DNA of 64,000 nucleotides from Pempheris klunzingeri. Its lineage: Eukaryota; Chordata; Actinopteri; Acropomatiformes; Pempheridae. The position numbers and the translations under genes are program-made. The stretch covers positions 3,829,501 through 3,893,500 of the forward strand of contig NC_092016.1 in assembly GCF_042242105.1 (NCBI RefSeq). Direction: 5' to 3'. Shown here one piece after another: positions 11,901 through 25,073 of the stretch (positions within the stretch are counted from its first letter, which is position 1; each line of letters begins with the position of its first letter). The notes below the pieces were generated by a model. It was not told the DNA's origin, did not search any database, and worked only from the letters and a program-made list of their open reading frames with translations.

Positions 11901-14900
11901 CGAACATTGGTCATCATCATCGTCATCTCCTTACCTCATTGACTCCATTAAATGCGAACTCACTCCTGACTGGTCTGATTGAGGGAACCAACTCTCCAAC
12001 ACACCTGTTGGCAGCGGGGAATGGTTGACTTCCTGCTGAGCCCACTCAGGAACCTGATGATCTTTTGGCTGGTCTGAGGAATTAAAAATATCCACCAATA
12101 AAAACCTAGCACTACAATAAAAGACACACTGGAAATAAAACTATTAATACATTTAAAAGTTTCAGACACACACACACAGATTAGGAACATAAAAATGCAA
12201 AAAGAAAGTCAAAGAGTAGCTTACCATTTCACACAAAAAAAGAAAATTATAATGTAACTTACAACAGCTACTACTCAACCTAAAATGTTTTGATAACACA
12301 TACTTCTATGATGATATAATAGTGTGTTTGACATAATTACTAAAAGAAATTGGGCAGAAATCTTTCCCAAAATATGCATTTGATGTTTTGAACCCTGATT
12401 TTTTTACTACTTTATCCTCACCATCAACGCTGTCACCATCTTCCGCCATGATGTCGTACACTACTCCCAGGACACTGCTCACAACATCTGGCAGCTCAGC
12501 TGAGCTTTCTGCTGTGGTTGGTATGATTTTGGTGGTCAGGAACAGGTCGTGCTGAGTGACTCCAGACTGGAGAATGGTGAGCAGAGCTGTGGAGTGCGAC
12601 AGCGGGGAGAGGACAGCTGAGCACACCAGGCCGCTGTCATTCACCTCACAAAACTGGGGAAACAAGCAAAAGTGGGAGAAGTGAATCAGTGAATGCTCGT
12701 GTTCAAAATTACCCTCTATTACACTGGGCTGATAGTTCTCTACAACATGTATAAGTGTGAAAAATCAAAAAACATCCAGTTCATCAGCAGTTATTGTAGG
12801 ATGAAGTGTTGACATGTTTTGGTGTTCCATCTGTTCAACTTGTCTTACTGACATGACATGTTTGTTTTCTTCCACTTAAGATAATGTTCAACTGGAAATG
12901 TATTTTTATTTTTGATCCTATATGAAAGTTTTAGTTATACTGTTATACTTTATCTTGTTTTATTCTAAATGTAATTATCTGTATTATACATGACGGTTGG
13001 GTACCGAAACCAAGAATTAAATAGGCCCCAGGGCTAGAATATCATAGACCATAGTATTGATAAGCTCAGACGTAACTGGTTCTTTTATCAGTAATTTTTA
13101 ACGTTTGGTTAAAACACACAGACACACACTGAGTGAAGTCAGTTAAAATTAGAGCACAGAGGTGGTGGTGGAGATTGTGAAATGAACCAGGTGAAGTGAA
13201 GATAACATTACTGGAGTTGAGGACAACTTTGCTTGCTACTGTTAGTAAGAGCAATAAAACTTTTTTTTTAATTATCCAATACTTAATCAATAAACCTGTT
13301 CAAAAAGTAACAACATGTAGAAAGCAGTATTTTCATCTGCTCTGTCTCATCCACAGCCACAGCGCTCTACCTCAGCTAGAAGCAAATTGTTCCAAACAAG
13401 CTAAATCAAAAAATCCATTTGTAGCATCTGACTGTAGTTTACCGGGTTAGTTTTCCACATTTGGCAAATATCTTGTAAACTTAGCTGCTGGCCGAGACAA
13501 ACCTGCCCCTCCTCCTTCTACCAGCTATACCTGCACGCAGTGAATCAGCGGAGGGCGAACGAACGACTGATAGCGACTGAAGTCTGTGTTCTTCATTCTT
13601 TTCTAAACTTCTACAATATCATATATTTTATTAACATGATTTAGTTTATATGGTGACTTTACTGTTGCTGCTCTAGAAAGAACATTCAGTTTCAATCTAA
13701 TTCTGAATTTAGTCTTTATCAAATATATTTATTTAAAAAGCAATTATTTAGCAATGAAAAAGAACAGATAAAACTAGCAACAAAGAGTAGTAGTATTGAT
13801 AAAATCCAAATTATACCCATCCGTAACATACAGTATGTTCTGTGCGTGTGTAGCATGAAGGGGTTATTACATTCATTTTGTTGTGCAACTCTGTGTTATA
13901 GAAATAAAAGATCTTGATACTTGATTCTGTTCATTTTTGAAAGAAATCTAGAAACTGTGCCCATGTTTTTAAGTTAGATAAGGATCAGACTTTAGCAGAA
14001 AAGCTTATGTAGGTCGTTGTTCACAGTTTGTGGCACTGTGCTGTCTGGCTATGATAGAACGATTACACTATCACAAAACCAAAAATGTTTATGTTTCTCT
14101 AAGGAGAACACAGGAAAAGTGATTTACAAAGCAGATATGTAAGATATGTGTCAGACAAAAAAATGCTTTTACAGTGTCCACTTTCATTTGGACACTGTAA
14201 AAAGAGCCTTAACTGGGACAACCATAATGAATACGTGAACCACAATTTGTGTATGAGCTCTTTGTGTAAAACAGAGCTGTTGTGTGTGCCGTTATGTCTC
14301 ACCATGTGCAGCACATGAGCAGACAGTTCCATCAGGAGATGCTGGAAGGCAGCAGCTCCCTGGTCACGGCTGCTGGAGCACTGAAGCACCCATGACTCTG
14401 TGGAGGTGTGAGTCAGTGAGGAGGCATCCCAGCCCTGCAGCACTCCTTTCAGACTCACTTCCACCGACTCTGGGAGAAGCCTCTGTCTGCGAGACACTGG
14501 CTCAACCGTGATGCCGCAGCTCTGGGTCACATCACCTGGTTGGGTGACAAATAACACGACACGGATGAATAAAAGCGATATTATTTCTGGTATGTTTGGT
14601 TTAAATCCTGATTTGTTTCATTTGATACAATACATTGCTATAAAGCCCCTTGTCACTGTTCTCTCTTCATCTGCCTGTGTATTTGTTTTGCTAGCTGTGT
14701 TTCTAGGCAGCTAAATATTTGCAAAACTACCTGAGGATGTGAAGCATAATGTCTAACGATTATTGAGTATATGTATTTAAGCTATAGATCACATGAACCG
14801 TTTTAATAGCTGCACTATTTCAGGCATGTTTGAGTCATAACAGGTGATGGAGTGTGTTCACATCCATGTTACCAACCTTGCTCCCATCGCAGAACACCAC

Positions 14901-16552
14901 CCAGGACAGGGAACGCCAGGCGGTGGAGCCGTTCAGAAGAAAGCAGGTATCCAATGCTGGACTTGAGTGCAAAGGCCTCCCTCCTGAAGCCGGAGTCTGG
15001 CTTTTCAGTGCAGCAGAGGTTCAGCAGTGCAACCACAGGTATAACTCTGCCACCCACTTGAGCTAGGACCTCAGACAGCTTGTCAACACCGAGGTGATCC
15101 TCACACCTCATGACCTGCAATGAGACAAAAGACCAAAGTTGTTTATGTCAATGAAAATACTTTGATTATATCAGTAGTTTACAGCCATATTAAAGTTCAC
15201 ACTGGCTGGTTGAATTGTAAAGAGTGGTGTTAATTTGTGTTAATGCAGGTTTTAAAACATCTACAAACTTTTCATACCAAGAGATGCTGGATCCTGTTTG
15301 TGTGACACAAGTAGTAAACCTACTTTTTAGATCCTGGATTGTTGATTTGGTAAATAAATGAAGAAACAAGCTGTGTCATTTGAGCGAGTAACAAATGTCA
15401 GAATTAAGTGTTTTGGGAAGGTGTTGGGCCAAAATTATCCATCAGAAAAATATAATTTCATCTTGGCGTAGACTCTGCTGGGAGAATAAACACCAGTCTC
15501 ATAAAATGTATTTCCTCATTGGGTGTTTTGATGATAAGTAAAATATATGTTAATTGTGATAGTGCTAAAATACAGTATATATTGATTAAAATTTAGATTT
15601 TCTCATTGTACTAAACATGCTGCTAAAGGCTGCTTGACAGCTGAAGTGTTAAACTTCTATGACTCCATTAGCTACAAAAAAAATGAATGATATTTACACA
15701 CTATCTCATTCATAACACAAATAATTTTGTTGACAAGTACTAGATCAACCACCACTAGGTTACACAAATCTACATATTAACCTCTACATGATGTGTTATC
15801 AACTTAATAATGTATTAATTCTTCTTAGTTACTCTTATAGGTAATCTATGGCAATATTCTGCAGCCACAGCTGCTCTCACCTGGATTTGTGATCTACTGT
15901 CAATCCAGTGCAGCACAACCTGTCGCTGAACCAGCATGTCGTGAAGGCTCCTGGATATAATGAGCTCTGTCACATCTGCAGGCAGGTCACGCTTTCCCAA
16001 AGAAAGGTAGTCCACAAGCTGTGTCCTGCAACGTGGACACTCCGAGACAACAAACACCACATTCCTCCCGTTGTTGGAAACATCATCCTCCTGTGAAACA
16101 CTGGGCTTCCCAGCTTTACACTTCCTGGGCCTCAGGGACAGTTTGGTGGGAGAGGTGATGTCTGGTCGGTCCCACTGGAAGTCCAGCAGGGTTTCTTTGA
16201 GTGCGTTTTGGACTAAAGTGGATTGATTGGCTTGCTGCTTCTGCTGAGAAAGACATGGTTTATCCTTCAAGTCAAACTTGGCTTCAAACTCTAGTTCAAA
16301 GTCCTCAAAAGTTTTATGGCGAAGCTCCTTGAAGTCTGATCCCCTTGATATGAGGCTGGCGTTACGGCCAGTCTTGGATTGAAAGAACTTGTAACCCCAG
16401 CGCACTTTGTCAAATCCATATTTGAAGCCGAAATGCAACAGGATTTGTAATATTCCTCGTTTCACGAAATGATTCCTGACACCAGCTTGATCGCCTGAAT
16501 CCTGATCTCCATAATCCACATCGATGACAAAAACCAGGTTGTGTAAAGCCAT
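2961..16552 (-). CDS. ticrr: Treslin / TopBP1-interacting checkpoint and replication regulator, complete coding region in 21 exons
   Basis: Treslin works with TopBP1 and MTBP to load CDC45 and fire replication origins in S phase, in the nucleus. Coding exons, 5' to 3' on the minus strand: 16552-15881, 15114-14877, 14535-14303, 12653-12422, 12073-11935, 11837-11710, 11497-11294, 11165-11020, 10757-10657, 10404-10311, 9936-9854, 9606-9376, 9144-9057, 8792-8720, 8440-8309, 8085-7995, 7866-7808, 7431-7154, 6610-4447, 4166-4044, 3076-2961. All have AG/GT borders and matching phases, giving 1,874 residues (human about 1,910). Landmarks shared with human treslin: [16 protein letters not shown] (exon 1), VPEWAQQE (exon 5), [13 protein letters not shown] (exon 7), VREC with LLKTSKS (exons 9-10), [10 protein letters not shown] (exon 12), RRNLFNQE followed by SPSK near residue 903 (probable CDK/TopBP1-binding site), LRRSPRIK (exon 18), [10 protein letters not shown] (exon 19), [12 protein letters not shown] (exon 20), and RTYTRKRLL at the C-terminus. 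Start chosen: the ATG of [11 protein letters not shown], since the open frame upstream has no ATG. Exon 19 (2,164 bp) encodes a Ser/Thr-Pro-rich tail. Confidence 0.97.
3275..3335 (+). mobile_element. L2-type LINE 3' tail remnant
   Basis: 'agccgctatataaatcaaagtt' followed by (ATT/GTT) repeats is the usual end of fish L2-like LINEs. It lies in the last ticrr intron, antisense to the gene. No coding part remains next to it. Confidence 0.5.
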
Positions 16553-16731
16553 ACCGTAAACAGCAGAGTCCCCCAAGACAACAAGTGTGCCAGAGCCCTA
16601 AACTCACCGGTGAGCCATGAAAAGAGACCAGGCACTTGTTTGATCTAGTTTAACGGGTCGATCATTGTTTGGGGGCACAGGGACGCCATTAACAGCTGCC
16701 AGCGTTGGGACATGACATGTTCAGCTAGATG

Positions 16732-16756
16732 GCTAGCTAGCTAGCTAGCTAGCTAG
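16732..16756. repeat. (GCTA)n microsatellite
   Basis: About six copies of the self-complementary tetramer CTAG/GCTA, 180-205 bp upstream of the ticrr start codon and therefore probably in the 5' UTR or core promoter. Confidence 0.9.
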
Positions 16757-16829
16757 AGTTGGTACCAACAGTCGCGTAATTACAAAAGTTAGCTTCGGCT
16801 AGTATGTCATAGGTTTAGCGCTTCGCTGC

Positions 16830-17120
16830 CGTTTCAAATAAAAAAAGCTCACACGGAAGAAAAGAAACATGTCCAAGCTTATTTAAGTAGCATACAGACG
16901 CGTTAAAGTTTCCATATAGTGTTATTCGTATTCCTGGACGCTTCCATGTTCGCCATTTTCTCTCTCTGTCCTTAACCGTTCGCGCTCCTTGAACGAAAGC
17001 CCACCCCCTCGCTGTGATTGGTTACATCCCGTACCAACAACAACCTGATTGGTCCAAAAATAAGACGTAAGCTCGCCGGCAATTGGACGCAAATCTCATG
17101 TTAACTTTTCATTGGACAAA
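16830..17120 (-). promoter_or_regulatory. Probable ticrr promoter with four CCAAT boxes
   Basis: Plus-strand ATTGG occurs at 17,017-17,021, 17,048-17,052, 17,082-17,086 and 17,111-17,115. On the ticrr strand these are direct CCAAT boxes spaced 31, 34 and 29 bp, close to three DNA turns. NF-Y arrays with this spacing are typical of cell-cycle promoters. The interval between the boxes and the gene is CpG-containing. A TTTGAA sequence on the gene strand at about 16,832-16,838 could be a CHR element, but this is weak. No TATA box is apparent. Transcription start not determined. Confidence 0.65.
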
Positions 17121-18229
17121 CGCACCATCAATCAAATCTGGACTGATTGTTGTGCCTCATTAAATATAACACAAGAGCTGCCAAGAAAAACACTTGCATT
17201 TAACTTTTAAAAGGTAGTTATTTGCAAGGAATGCTTAAAAATACAAAATAACAACCAAATTAACACAGATGAATTATAGAAAGATATATTCTATGGAGCC
17301 TACAATTAAGGATTTGAAAGTTTAATTGAAATTAATTTTGCACTTCCAGAAACACAGTGGGGTATAACATGCATGCTACTAGATTGGACATTTCAGGAAT
17401 GGGAAAATCAAGGCAGACTAAGCCTGAGATGAGAAATTCAGCAGCGTTCTCTGTTTATGTTAAAAGGAAAGAGACAAAATAAAGAATAGGCATAGGACTC
17501 CAATGATGACTATCTAGGTGCTCTGCTGTGCCAAGGAAAGCAGTGAGACTGAGAGCTTGGCATCCTCAACCAGTCTGTCTCCCACTGCCTAAAATGGAAA
17601 AACTCTCATTCAGAGCAATATTTGGCTTTGATCTGGAGGTCTGGGTCTTCTCACTGGTTTTCCAATGTTCCCTCAAGTTTTAGGCAAAGCAGGATGCAGT
17701 GTTAGTGTTAGTGTGTCTGCAGACCTGGACAATGCACATATAAAGTATGTATAAAGTCCTCAGTGTGTCCTATGTCAGTGCCTGCACATATGTAAATACA
17801 AATTAGACTGTGTGTGACATTTTGAGAATGTATTCACACACATATATATATATATATTTACGTTGTGAAGTTTGTCAGCATTGCTATTTGGTACATAATA
17901 ATAAACCTTGCAAGATTAAACAAAGAATGTTATTCAGCAACATTAATCTTTTCAAAATGTGTTACAAAATGAAGTCACAATATTGTATCGTCCTTTATCA
18001 TATGGATGTTGCATAACAACAGGTATAACTGTGGCTGTTTCCATTAAAACCTTTGAAACAGCTGTGATCACAGCTGTAATCATCACATGATAATCTTTAA
18101 GTACTTGATCAAGCTTATGTGTTTGTCAGGTATTTGTCAGAGCCCATGGACGGGGTACGAGTAGCGTCTTTCTCCTTCTCCCCTGGGCTGGAGGGCAAAC
18201 CAGATTAAGAGAGATTTAAGATAAGATAT

Positions 18230-18710
18230 TCATTTATTAGTTCCATGATAGGGAAATTTACAATGTTACAACAAACAGGAGATATAAAAAAAAAAAAATA
18301 TATATATATAGTTTAGACAGAGGACCTGCAACATCGCTCCTTCACACACTTGGGGTGGAGGAGTCTGTCGCTGAAGGAGCTCTCCAGTGTTGTCAGTGTG
18401 TCCTTCACAGGGTAGGAATGGTTCGGTCTCACAGATGATAGCTTTCCCATCATCCTCATCTCTCCCACCACCTCCACTGGGTCAAGGGGGCGACCCAGGA
18501 CGGAGGTGGCCTTCTTGATGAGCTTGCCCAGTCTCGTCCTGCCCACAGCTGTGATGCTGTTCCCCCAGCAGACCACTCTTTATAAAATGACTGATAACAG
18601 AGTCATAGAAGGTCTTAAGCAGTGCCCCCTGCACTCCAAAAGACCTGAGCCTCCTGAGCAGATTAAGTCTGCTCTGCCCTTTCTTATAAAGTGCATTTGA
18701 GTTGTAGGAT
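18230..18710 (-). mobile_element. Decayed non-LTR retrotransposon, C-terminal end of reverse transcriptase ORF
   Basis: On the minus strand one frame reads LLRRLRSFGVQGALLKTFYD (about 18,700-18,610). A second frame continues with VVCWGNSITAVGRTRLGKLI, then SFSDRLLHP (about 18,576-18,313). This is the conserved tail of fish jockey/L2/Rex-like LINE polymerases, a family known for 'RL.KL...A...G' and 'FSDRLL.P.C' motifs. The change of frame between the two parts shows that the copy is dead. The element is flanked by an A-rich/(TA) stretch at 18,287-18,311, consistent with a 3' tail. The exact clade was not resolved. Confidence 0.75.
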
Positions 18711-18999
18711 ATATTTATATTGAGGATATAGAACCCTGAGAAGAGAGGAGGTATGTGGGTCACCTTCTGTTTTGCATGCAATCATCTCTTTTCTGCAGCA
18801 CCAGGGGGAGATACAGAGCTTAGAAAAGCTTTGAACTAGAGACAGAGAGAGATGAAAGAAGCATGCTGAATGATCTAGAAGCTCCTTTCTGTGTCCCACA
18901 AGACCCCCCCCCTAAGTCATGAGACCAGGATGTAGGTCAGGGATGCTTTTGGAAACACGCTTCTGTTAAGGCAACATACACACAAATATAATGCCCATA

Positions 19000-19021
19000 A
19001 ACACACACACACACACACACA
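19000..19021. repeat. (CA)n microsatellite
   Basis: About 11 uninterrupted AC dinucleotides in the intergenic interval. Confidence 0.95.
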
Positions 19022-22000
19022 AAGCGTACTCTCCTTCCGCTGTTGGTTATCTTCAGGTCACTCATTAGTGATCGATCTTCATCAGGGGTCAAAGTTCATG
19101 TGTAACATAAGAAATAGCCATAGTGAATATTGCCTGAGGAGTAAAACAAAAACAGGGGGAAGCAAAAAGAAGGCAAATTCTGAACACAGGTTTAGTGGAC
19201 ATGGTTTCATTCCAAGTGTTTTTATGTTTTTATAGGCCACAATAACAGATTACAGTGCTGTGGTCCAGAGTGAAATGTCTCAACGACTATTAGATAGATT
19301 GGAATGAAATTTAGTTCCCTCGTTGCCCCCCAGAGGGTGAATGGAAAAACAATGACCTATGATAGCATTAGCATGGTGAGTCGTGTTAAATGTCACAATT
19401 TTCTTTAAAAAGCACAACTTTTGCACACCTGTAGGATGACAGGTGCGTCAGAGAAAACCATAAGCTGACCGTAGTAGAAGAAAGAACTCATGCACACCGT
19501 TATCTGCAATTTAAATAGATTTATTGTGAACAACATATTGCAACTGAGACCCTCTTCAGGTTATTTTACAGGACAATGGGATGGACCATCTTAAATACGT
19601 TGGATAACTCACATGGACCAATCAGGACACACTAGGGACAGAAAACACTCAGAGAATCATACAAAATACATGATCACATGGTGGCAAAACAGGCCTACAG
19701 TGTAAATAGACAGAGATCATCTTATACAAAATGTATATGTATATATATATACTTTCAAATGCACATAGATATAAAGGAGAAAAGCTGTCGTACACTGATA
19801 AATATATTCAACAGCTACTGACAATGTCTGAATAAAATGTGTTTGGAGCTTGAGAAAAGTGTGTCCTGGATGTTTCCACAGACAAGAAAAAGACACAAAT
19901 GATAAGACGGTTCCTTCAAGATGAGTATAAAATAGACGGTGTGTCAACACAAAGACAATATCTCATAGCATCACAGTAAGAGGCAGCTCATATCTAAAAC
20001 CTTGGGAAACAAAGTCTGTAAAGTAAAGAGCAAAAAAAACTCACATCTTTTTAATAACAGTGGATGAGCTGACTTCTTCGATGTCACAAAAATGTAAGGA
20101 TGAAATGTTCTTTACTACAAAATGATCTGCTCTGGTTGTCACTCATACCTACTCATTCAGTGGGTAAATTACACTTGTTATTAGTAAGACTGCTTACACG
20201 ACAATTTGCCTTTGTCTTGTAGTTTTGTTTATCTTTTTAAAATAGGGAGATGCAGTTTGCACACGGGAGGTGGAAATAGCCAGCGCAGCTATTGTAGATA
20301 TGTTTTGTGTTTAATGTACCCAACCTTTGATATTTGTATCCCACTTTTGCCCCTTCAGCCGTCCAGAAATGTAGCCAGCATGTGGGATAAGTTTGCCTCA
20401 TTGTTTTAACCGAACAATCATCTTTTCAAAGGATTCAAAGGATTTTTATTGTCAATTTTCCTATATGTTCGAGGACAAACAGAAGATCGAAATGCCGTTT
20501 CTCTCTCATCTTAACATATATATAAATAAATAAAATTAAAAAAGAAGATAAAATATAAAGAATAAAGAATAAATAAGAATCGACCTTCCTAAACCTAACC
20601 AAGTAGTTTTGAAAGAACTTGAAAAATGAAACTTGAAAATAATTTTTAAAAACACCCGAAAATAATAAGTAAACTAAATAAGAAATATAAAGTCAGTGTT
20701 GACATATGGCTTCAACCAGTCTCTTGAGTGAAAGTCCTCTGTTTGACCCATTCATCCACTACGTTCTCCCCACTATGCGGACTTTGTCGTTCTTTATATT
20801 GCGTCACCGGGCTGAGTGTAAGCAGCCAAAAAGCTGCCATCTGGCTCATCTCTCCCAAATGCAAATAGACACTTAGTTAAAAAAAAAAATCTTGGAGAGT
20901 TCAAAATATTCTAATATACCTGGCGAGTGGTCATCATACATCCATTGCTATGAATGTCAATAGATTCATCAAAATGGAATTAGGGCAAGTGTGTGAATGT
21001 GAGTTCTGATACAGAAACAGTACAAACACACATTAGCAGCAACAGGCTGCTCACCATAACGTCCTCCAGGCTGTGGGTGGAATCACAGAGCAGATGCTTT
21101 CCACTCAGCAGAGAGACTCTTGTCCCAGAGCAAATATTGTGCCAGATATTATTCACGCTGACCTGTGGATGAGTGCACATCACTTGAAAAGCCTTGCCAA
21201 GATGTAAATGTAGTTTCTTTACGTCACTGAGGAGGGACAGTCTTCGTTCGGTGCCATCTCGAGAACCCTCTCTGATCTTAATGACCCTATAAATAAATCT
21301 GTCTGTCCCTACAGACTGGCCTCCTGGCTGGTGTTTGTCTGACAAACAAGGCAGAGAACTGGCTTGTTTTGAGGATGTTTTCCACTTGTTTTTGGGGACA
21401 TTTTGTAATAATGTGGCACTTGGAATGTCCTCTAAATTCTGTCTGGTGCAGTTGATTAAGAAATATGCCAAATAAAATAAAAATATGTTTAACACAGAAT
21501 AAAAAGGAGACTATAATAGGCACATTTTATTCTACGAAAGCCTTCTAAGTGTGAATAAATGTGGTTACACGTGTGCAACTAGACTGTCATAAGAAAATAA
21601 AAACAGCTAATGACTTTTTTGGATTTACAGACTATATATATAAATATAAATTGATTTTTCCATGGAATTGTTTTATGCTACGGCGACATTTCTTACATGC
21701 ATCAGCTGTCTCTGTCTCTTATCAGAGCGGTCTGTGATTCATAATAAAAGACAATGTTGCACACACTGTTTTAACCTTACACGATGTGTGGGATGGTCAT
21801 CCATCTTGGTGAGAGATAGTAGTGCCTATATAATGTCTGCTGTTACGTTACAAAGCTGTAAGTTCCTCTTTCACCTGCTATATGTCAAACCCGTTAATGT
21901 CTCAGGACCAAACAGACAAGACCACAAAAGATTTAGTAAAGTTAGATGTTACATTTAATACTTTCAAGACCATACACAATTTTTTAGAAAATCAACTGTT

Positions 22001-22274
22001 CTTAGGCGCAACTGTTTCTGATTCCTATTGTATGTCCCCGTGTTATCTGTCCTGTTTGTCCATGTTAAAACATTTAATATTATACATATACATTCCTTAT
22101 ATCCAGTAAGTAATGATGATGAAGATAAAAACAAACAAAAAGAAAGCTAAGAAATCAGAAATCAGAGAGAAATAAAGCATACTTTGTTAAAAAAAAGGGA
22201 GCAGGAAAGTATATTACTTAAATTATGTAACAATGCAACATCTTTCTATTAAAAAATAAAGTGTTCACCTACTT

Positions 22275-22400
22275 TTAGGCAAGTCAAATCTATTTAGACA
22301 GCATCTTTCAGGCAGTTCAAAGTGCTTTACAGGAACATGAAACACAATAAAAACAAGACACAGAAACATTAAATTGCATGTACCAATTTAGCACATAACA
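22275..22400. repeat. Dispersed repeat fragment related to that near 1,120
   Basis: 'aatctatttagacagcatctt' followed by 'cagttcaaagtgctttacag' and an A-rich tail of the form 'aacatgaaacacaataaaaac' resembles the piece at 1,120-1,165. This pattern is common in teleost genomes. Family name not assigned. Confidence 0.45.
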
Positions 22401-25067
22401 TAAATGGTTTACGTAATTTACTTTTAACCAGAGTTTTAAATTCATTAGCTGTTGATCCCATGCATGAGATATAGAAATGTGTACACTCGATGTTGGATAA
22501 ATCAAAATGTCAGTACAGCTTTTCAGCAGGAGACAGTACAGGGAGTGCTTTTGTGTTGCTTAGCTGTCGGCTCTGTCTCGTTCTGTCTGGTTGGTCAGAC
22601 AAACAGCAAACACACTGTTATTACAGTAGTGCACTTAAGGCACTGATGTTGCCTTTCAAACATCTTGTCTTCCCACCTACAACAAGAAAAAAAACATTGG
22701 CACTTTAACAAGATTACATATTTTCAGCCGCAGCGCAGCCTCGGGCATTTTGATGCTTTGAGGTGATGTTATTTGTTACCTGGCCAAGCAGTGTCTGTGC
22801 AGTTTCTTCCACGTGCTACAGCTTCTATTTAACAGATGATTACACTTTTTCATGCTATTTTCTCTGCTTTCAGGTTGTTCACAAAGACGCAGTGCACATC
22901 ACAAGGTCACATGAGACTAGCTAAGCCTGGTTCCTACCTTAGATCTGAAGGTTTAACCTCAATAAATTGGAATAAAATCTCAGATCTTATATCTCAGATC
23001 TAAAAACAAAACTACGATGACAAAGCTTTTATAATCGGCCTTTACGCCGTGTCTTTGCAGCTTTGGGAAACTAAGCATTTGTCATGCAGTTTAGAATCAG
23101 ACAGTGAAACTAATTAGGAGGGAAGTATTCTCATAAGAGTATGAGGGGAAAAAATGTTAGATTGATTTCAGTAATGCTCTAGCACACTCCCTAAACTAGG
23201 TTGCTGAAGAAAGTAGGTGGAAAGTGGAGGCATGAAGTGGATCAATCTGTCACCCCAGCACATGATGATAAATATGTTTCTCCTCTCTCTCCCTCTCTCT
23301 CTCTCTCTCTCTCCCTCTAAACTGTCCCACACTCCTTTAGCAAAATCTCAGTGACGCAAATGCTTGCACTGTCACACATATAAGCAGACGGTAATTCTGG
23401 TGCGGATCTCATTAGGTATGGCAGCTCAAACAATGACTAATGTGCATGTTTGTGTCAGAGGTGAGGAGACCTGTCATGTGCTGTCTGTCTGTCCTCCCTA
23501 ATGATTGAGAGACAGGAAGTGGCTGTCGTTTTGCTTTGTTTCATGTAAGAAACAACAGCAGGGTGTGAGTTGTCAAAACTTCTACGCTCATGATATTTTG
23601 CTTTGCCATGTTGCCACTTCTCTTGCATGCAACTAAGAGATAAGAGTGTGTTATACAATCATTACTGCGAAAACTGTGTGTGCATGTTAACATGCATAAA
23701 AGTTAACAGAACACTGGCAATATTCTGTATTTTTTCTTATATCTTAAACACCATGAACAGACACAAAACATGCTTGTTCGCTTATTGCTTTATGCCATGG
23801 ATTTACATTTTTTGTCCAACTAAAATGATATAAATAAGCCACTCTGTTGCACTGGGTGAGAGGTTCCTGGTCACTGTGGTTAATTTTAAGTTAACCAAAT
23901 ATATTGTAGTGGTGCCAGAATTGCATAATAGTGCATAAACAGTCCCCCATAAGTGCACTATTTGCTCCTCTCTCAGTAACATTTGTGAAAAACTATGGTG
24001 CCCAGCTGTTCTGATAAATTACTTAAGCTTTCAAAATGATGAAGCTATATATATTATATATATATATTATATAAAGTTTTACAGCACATCCTCAGTGGGA
24101 ACCAATGGGCTCACAGACAGGGTAGTGAAGTCGGAAAGTGTTGGCAGGGACTAACATAGTGTTGGTTTTAGTCTTTTCATGGGATTACAATCAGAAAAAT
24201 ATAGAATAACACCAGCCTTATCTTCATGTGTGAATGGTCACCCACACCGCTCTCTGCCTCACAAACACTGATCTCCAGTCTTTGTCCCTCCGTGATTACA
24301 TCTCCTCATGACATCACAGTCCAACACTTAAGCCATCATATCTCTGGAGACGTCTCGTCTTGCAGATTCACTTAATCAGAGTCTATTTTTGGTTGAGCCC
24401 AACGCAGCCAAAGCGGGATCTCATCTAAAGCCCCTGCAGCATTGTCTTAGCCTGCAACACGCTGCACTCAGATGGAAGTCGTGCATCACGTTTCACTTGT
24501 CAGCGCGTGGATTAGGAGAGTAGGGTTATTACCAACAACAGGGATGATGCAGCGGCTCTCTCTGAGCCTCCGGAGGGCATTTCTCTCAACAGGCTGGTGG
24601 CTGTTGTGGCTCGCTGATGAAAACCTGACATTACTGAGAGTGCGTCACCAGCCAAGCAAGTGTGTCGTAGTGTTTACATGTGGGGCAGACATCAGTTTAT
24701 CCGAACAGTAACACTGGAGATGGACAGCCAGTAAAGGATAACATATCACTACCCACTGTCTTGAACTTCCTCCTTTATGCATTCCCTGATTCACCCCTAA
24801 GGCCTCTGTCATACATCAGTCTTTTAGGATAAACTGTGTTTTCTCAGGTCCATTGTCTTGGTGCTGACACTTGTTGACCTTTAGATGTCTTGTCATTGTT
24901 AACTTGTCTCTGTTTCACTGTATATGACTGCATGTAAAATGAATGGTGTGTCAGCTAAGCTGCTGTCAAAAACTCATTGCAGACTAATTGTATTTTGCTT
25001 CCACAACCGCTCCTCCTAATTAGAAATGAAAAAGAAAGTGGAAAATGACTCAAAATACTTGAAAATA

Positions 25068-25073
25068 TTTATT
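25068..25073 (-). other. Poly(A) signal of the C11orf96-like gene
   Basis: AATAAA on the minus strand, about 820 bases after the stop codon. The intervening minus-strand 3' UTR is AU-rich and includes ATTTATT near 25,237-25,250, as in short-lived mRNAs. Confidence 0.55.

Larger units (their letters stand above)
17200..25040. other. Interval without a recognisable gene between ticrr and the C11orf96-like gene
   Basis: Open frames here are short (the longest is 171 codons, minus strand, 20,980-21,495). They show no family motif, splice logic or codon pattern that I recognise. Contents: a broken LINE (about 18,230-18,700), a (CA)n tract at 19,000-19,021, a dispersed repeat at about 22,275-22,400, a (CT)n tract near 23,285-23,315, and (TA)n near 24,047-24,075. 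A more GC-balanced stretch at about 24,240-24,720 could be regulatory, but I see no specific motif. Confidence 0.6.

Noticed and set aside
16400-16607. Upstream in-frame extension of the ticrr first exon beyond the ATG at 16,552
   Set aside because: The frame stays open to about 16,576 but has no ATG; the chosen ATG gives an N-terminus aligned with the start of human treslin.
20980-21495. 171-codon open frame on the minus strand between ticrr and the C11orf96-like gene
   Set aside because: No motif, no homology that I recognise, composition like intergenic sequence, and no flanking promoter or exon structure.
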